A DNA stretch of 64,000 nt from an uncultured bacterium (GTDB taxonomy: Bacteria > Bacillota > Clostridia > Oscillospirales > Oscillospiraceae). Position numbers and translations under genes: made by a program. Location: assembly GCA_947383145.1 (NCBI GenBank), contig CANDCH010000008.1, positions 1-64,000 of the forward strand, given 5' to 3'. Of this stretch, positions 60,602 to 64,000 are shown one piece after another. The notes beneath the pieces are model-generated. The model worked only from the letters and a program-made list of their open reading frames with translations, was not told where the DNA came from and searched no databases. Every line of letters starts with the position of its first letter. Within the stretch, counting starts at the first letter, position 1.

Positions 60602-63600
60602 TTACTTGTACAGCTCGATGAGCTTCTGGAGGTGCTCCCAGCGGGCCATGGCGGCGGCCTCGTTGGCCTTGAACAGCCCGGTGGCGCGCTCCGGGAAGGA
60701 GCGGGTCAGGGAGGAGTAGCGGGCCTCGTTGAGCAGGAACTCCTGATAGCCGCCGGCGGGGGCCTTGGAGTCCAGGGTGAAGGGGTTCTTGCCCTCGGCC
60801 TTCAGGGCGGGGTTGTACCGGAACAGGTTCCAGTAGCCGCAGGCCACGGCCTTCTTCATCTCGCTCTGGCAGTTGGCCATGCCGCCCTTGATGGAGTGCA
60901 TCTCGCAGGGGCTGTAGCCGATGACCAGGGACGGGCCGTGATAGGCCTCGGCCTCCCGGATGGCCTGGAGGGTCTGGTTGGGATTGGCGCCCATGGCCAC
61001 CTGGGCCACGTACACATAGCCGTACTGCATGACGATCTCCGCCAGGGACTTCTTGCTGATGGTCTTGCCGGCGGCGGCAAACTGCGCCACCTGACCGATG
61101 TTGGAGGACTTGGACGCCTGTCCGCCGGTGTTGGAGTACACCTCGGTGTCAAACACGAAGATGTTCACGTCCTCGCCGGAGGCCAGCACGTGGTCCAGGC
61201 CGCCGTAGCCGATGTCGTAGGCCCAGCCGTCGCCGCCGAAAATCCACACGGACTTCTTGCTCAGGTAGTCCTTTTCGGCCAGAATCTCCTGGATCAGCTT
61301 GCAGGCGTCGCAGTCGCAGAACTTCGCGCCGGAGTCCTTCAGCTCCTTGGCGTGGGCCTGGAACTGGGGCAGCTGCTCGCCAAAGACCTTGGCCGCGTCG
61401 GGGCTCCCGGTGAACGCCACGATCTCATCCACGGTCATCAGGCCCTCCTCCAGGGCGGCGATATAGGCACGGGTGGCCTCGGCGTTGGCCTCGCCGTCGT
61501 CCATGGTGTCCAGCCACTTCTGGGCGGCCTCCTTCAGGGGGGCGTAGGTGTAGTCCACGGCCAGCAGGGCGCGGGTCTTGTCCGCCAGGGCGTTGCGGAT
61601 GGCCTTCTGGCCCAGGTGGATGCCCAGACCGTGCTCGGCGTTGTCCTCAAACAGGGAGTTGGCCCAGGCCACGCCCTTGCCTTCCTTGTTGACGGTGTAG
61701 GGAGAGGTGGCCGCGGGACCGCCCCAGATGGAGGAGCAGCCGGTGGCGTTGGACACGTACATGCGGTCGCCGCACACCTGGGTGACCAGGCGGGCGTAAG
61801 CGGTCTCGGCACAGCCGGCGCAGGAGCCGGAGAACTCCAGCAGGGGCTGCTTGAACTGGCTGTCCTTGACGGAGGCGTTGCCCTGCATGTCCGCCTTGGG
61901 GGCTACCTTGGCCACCATATAGTCGAAAGCGGGCTGACGGGCGGCTTCCTGCTCCAGGGGCACCATGGACAGGCTCTTGGTGGGGCAGATGCCCACACAG
62001 ACGGAGCAGCCCATGCAGTCCATGGCGGACACGGCCAGGGAGTACTTGTACACGCCCTTGCCCTTGCCGGCCTTCACGTCCACGATCTGGGCGCACTCGG
62101 GGGCGTTCTTGGCCTCCTCCTCAGTGAGGGCGAAGGGACGGATGGTGGCGTGGGGGCAGACATAGGAGCACATATTGCACTGCACGCAGGTGTCGGGGTT
62201 CCAGGCGGGCACGCTGACGGCCACGCCCCGCTTCTCATAGGCGGCGGCGCCCTGCTGGAAGGTGCCGTCCACGTAGTTGGTGAAGGCGGACACGGGCAGG
62301 CTGTCGCCGTCCATGCGGTTGATGGGCTCCATCACGTCCTTCACCTGCTCCACCAGCTGGGCGCGGCCCTCCAGCTTCTCGCCGCCGGCCTTGTCCTCGG
62401 CGCTGGCCCAGGAGGCGGGCACCTCGAACTTCTTGAACGCGGTGGCGCCCATGTCGATGGCCTTGTGGTTCATGTCCACGATGTCCTGGCCCTTCTTCAG
62501 GTAGGAGTGGGTGGCGGCGTCCTTCATATAGCCGATGGCCTCCTCCTCGGGCATGACCTTGGCCAGCTTGAAGAAGGCGGACTGGAGGATGGTGTTGGTG
62601 CGCTTGCCCATGCCGATCTCGATGGCCAGGTCGATGGCGTTGATGGTGTAGACCTGGATGTTGTGCTGGGCGATATAGCGCTTGGCCACGGCGGGCATGT
62701 GCTTATCCAGCTCCTCGTCGGACCACTGGCAGTTGATGAGGAAGGTGCCGCCGTCCTTCACGTCCCGGACCATGGGGAAGCCCTTGACAATGTAGGCGGG
62801 GACGTGGCAGGCCACGAAGTCGGCCTTGTTGATATAATAGGGGGCGCGGATGGGCTGGTCGCCGAAGCGCAGGTGGCTGATGGTCACGCCGCCGGTCTTC
62901 TTGGAGTCGTACTGGAAGTACGCCTGAACATACTTGTCGGTGTGGTCGCCGATGATCTTGATGGAGTTCTTGTTGGCGCCCACGGTGCCGTCGCCGCCCA
63001 GACCCCAGAACTTGACCTCGATGGTGCCCTCGGCCGCGGTGTTGGGGGAGGGCTTCTCCTCCAGGGACATGTTGGTGACGTCGTCCACGATGCCGATGGT
63101 GAACTGGCGCTTGGGAGCGGCCTTGGTCAGCTCCTCATAGACGGCGAACACGCTGGCGGGGGGAGTGTCCTTGGAGCCCAGGCCGTAGCGGCCGCCGATG
63201 ACGGAGATGTCGTTCCGGCCCGCGTTGGCCAGGGCGGTGACCACGTCCAGGTACAGGGGCTCGCCCTGGGCGCCGGGCTCCTTGGTCCGGTCCAGCACGG
63301 CGATCTTCTTGCAGGTGGCGGGAATGGCGGAGAGCAGCTTGTCGGCGCGGAAGGGGCGGTACAGGCGGACCTTGATGAGGCCCACCTTCTCGCCGTGGGC
63401 GTTCAGGTAGTCGATGACCTCCTCGGCCACATCGCAGATGGAGCCCATGGCGATGATGACCCGGTCGGCGTCGGGCGCGCCGTAGTAGTTGAACAGCTGG
63501 TAGTTGGTGCCCAGCTTGGCGTTGACCTTGCCCATGTAGTTCTCGACGATCTCGGGGATGTCGTCGTAGTACTTGTTGCAGGCCTCGCGGTGCTGGAAGA

Positions 63601-64000
63601 AGATGTCGCCGTTCTCGTGGGAGCCGCGCATCACGGGGCGCTCGGGGTTGAGGGCCCGGGCCCGGAAGTCCTCAATGGCCTTCCAGTCCACCATCTCGGC
63701 CAGGTCGTCGTAGTCCCAGATGGCCACCTTCTGAATCTCGTGGGAGGTGCGGAAGCCGTCGAAGAAGTTCAGGAAGGGCACGCGGCCCTCGATGGAGGCC
63801 AGGTGGGCCACGGCGGCCAGATCCATGACCTCCTGCACGTTGCCCTCGGCCAACATGGCGAAGCCGGTCTGGCGGCAGGCCATGACGTCGGAGTGGTCGC
63901 CGAAGATGTTCAGCGCGTGGCTGGACACGGTACGGGCGGACACATGGAACACGCAGGGCAGCAGCTCGCCGGCGATCTTGTACATATTGGGGATCATCAG
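60602..64000 (-). CDS. nifJ: Pyruvate:ferredoxin (flavodoxin) oxidoreductase, 5' end cut off by the window
   Basis: The enzyme oxidises pyruvate to acetyl-CoA and reduces ferredoxin, the central catabolic step in anaerobes. About 1130 codons are visible; the frame stays open through 64000, and the first methionine seen (63997) is internal, so some 40-60 N-terminal residues are missing. Visible parts: domain I from IPNMYKIAGELLPCVFHVSAR, domain II, two 4Fe-4S clusters (CVQCNMCSYVCPHATIRP, CMGCSVCVGICPTKSL), and the TPP domain (FSGSCAGCAETAYARL, FGGDGWAYDIGYGGLDH, DTEVYSNTGGQASKSS). Confidence 0.97.
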   Translation of the reverse strand: MMIPNMYKIAGELLPCVFHVSARTVSSHALNIFGDHSDVMACRQTGFAMLAEGNVQEVMDLAAVAHLASIEGRVPFLNFFDGFRTSHEIQKVAIWDYDDLAEMVDWKAIEDFRARALNPERPVMRGSHENGDIFFQHREACNKYYDDIPEIVENYMGKVNAKLGTNYQLFNYYGAPDADRVIIAMGSICDVAEEVIDYLNAHGEKVGLIKVRLYRPFRADKLLSAIPATCKKIAVLDRTKEPGAQGEPLYLDVVTALANAGRNDISVIGGRYGLGSKDTPPASVFAVYEELTKAAPKRQFTIGIVDDVTNMSLEEKPSPNTAAEGTIEVKFWGLGGDGTVGANKNSIKIIGDHTDKYVQAYFQYDSKKTGGVTISHLRFGDQPIRAPYYINKADFVACHVPAYIVKGFPMVRDVKDGGTFLINCQWSDEELDKHMPAVAKRYIAQHNIQVYTINAIDLAIEIGMGKRTNTILQSAFFKLAKVMPEEEAIGYMKDAATHSYLKKGQDIVDMNHKAIDMGATAFKKFEVPASWASAEDKAGGEKLEGRAQLVEQVKDVMEPINRMDGDSLPVSAFTNYVDGTFQQGAAAYEKRGVAVSVPAWNPDTCVQCNMCSYVCPHATIRPFALTEEEAKNAPECAQIVDVKAGKGKGVYKYSLAVSAMDCMGCSVCVGICPTKSLSMVPLEQEAARQPAFDYMVAKVAPKADMQGNASVKDSQFKQPLLEFSGSCAGCAETAYARLVTQVCGDRMYVSNATGCSSIWGGPAATSPYTVNKEGKGVAWANSLFEDNAEHGLGIHLGQKAIRNALADKTRALLAVDYTYAPLKEAAQKWLDTMDDGEANAEATRAYIAALEEGLMTVDEIVAFTGSPDAAKVFGEQLPQFQAHAKELKDSGAKFCDCDACKLIQEILAEKDYLSKKSVWIFGGDGWAYDIGYGGLDHVLASGEDVNIFVFDTEVYSNTGGQASKSSNIGQVAQFAAAGKTISKKSLAEIVMQYGYVYVAQVAMGANPNQTLQAIREAEAYHGPSLVIGYSPCEMHSIKGGMANCQSEMKKAVACGYWNLFRYNPALKAEGKNPFTLDSKAPAGGYQEFLLNEARYSSLTRSFPERATGLFKANEAAAMARWEHLQKLIELYK

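Overview
The window is a GC-rich stretch of Firmicutes chromosome. spoIIR, a HrcA/CIRCE heat-shock operon, an unlinked MetH reactivation protein, a pyruvate:ferredoxin oxidoreductase and clostridial-style regulation point to a spore-forming anaerobe. An Oscillospiraceae gut bacterium (Flavonifractor/Lawsonibacter/Intestinimonas type) is the best guess, inferred from protein style only. The first bases contain an Illumina adapter, so position 1 is probably a raw contig end. The last gene (nifJ) runs off the right edge. No tRNA, rRNA or CRISPR array was seen.

Layout. 1-1.4 kb: an accessory edge with a TnpV-type transposon protein, a phage tail-fibre-like protein, and a compact locus with a 27-codon ORF between two near-consensus promoters firing toward each other (candidate type I toxin-antitoxin or structured RNA). 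1.4-6.1 kb: a ParB-like/BMP-domain protein with a metallophosphoesterase and a family 4 uracil-DNA glycosylase, then an SSB-like protein and a small unknown. 6.1-11.4 kb: hrcA-grpE-dnaK-dnaJ on the minus strand, behind one promoter and a perfect CIRCE, with dispersed repeats in its gaps. 11.6-22 kb: a PMT-type mannosyltransferase, a HisJ-like phosphatase, rpiB, a zinc-peptidase ORF broken by an in-frame TGA, RNase M5, holA, comEC, a HAD hydrolase and a ferritin-like protein. 22-30 kb: pcrA, a small membrane protein, and a methionine operon (separate MetH reactivation protein carrying a perfect parS site, MetH lacking that domain, and a homocysteine methyltransferase/MTHFR fusion). 30-36 kb: a lipoprotein transglutaminase, then a reduced type IV filament cluster (PilC-like, four small one-helix proteins, PilT) and a PatB-type C-S lyase.

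36-45.6 kb: a galactose/methyl-galactoside-type ABC importer (mglB-mglA-mglC) followed by a YesM/YesN-like two-component system and two further sugar-binding-protein-like genes, suggesting ligand sensing tied to uptake. 45.8-58.8 kb: a HAD phosphatase, spoIIR, ispE and a nearly complete aromatic amino acid supercluster. It encodes all seven shikimate steps (aroF, aroB, aroQ, aroE, aroK, aroA, aroC) plus pheA. aroA is fused in frame to two GNAT acetyltransferase domains. aroB is preceded by an XRE regulator with a 26-bp palindromic operator and a divergent 60-residue ORF. aroF has its own promoter, a Phe/Trp-containing leader peptide and a terminator, i.e. an attenuator. 58.9-64 kb: a beta-CASP RNase-like metallo-beta-lactamase protein and the partial nifJ.

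Recurring themes are overlapping stop/start codons (translational coupling) throughout the operons, and several families of dispersed intergenic repeats, some of which supply gene 3' ends.
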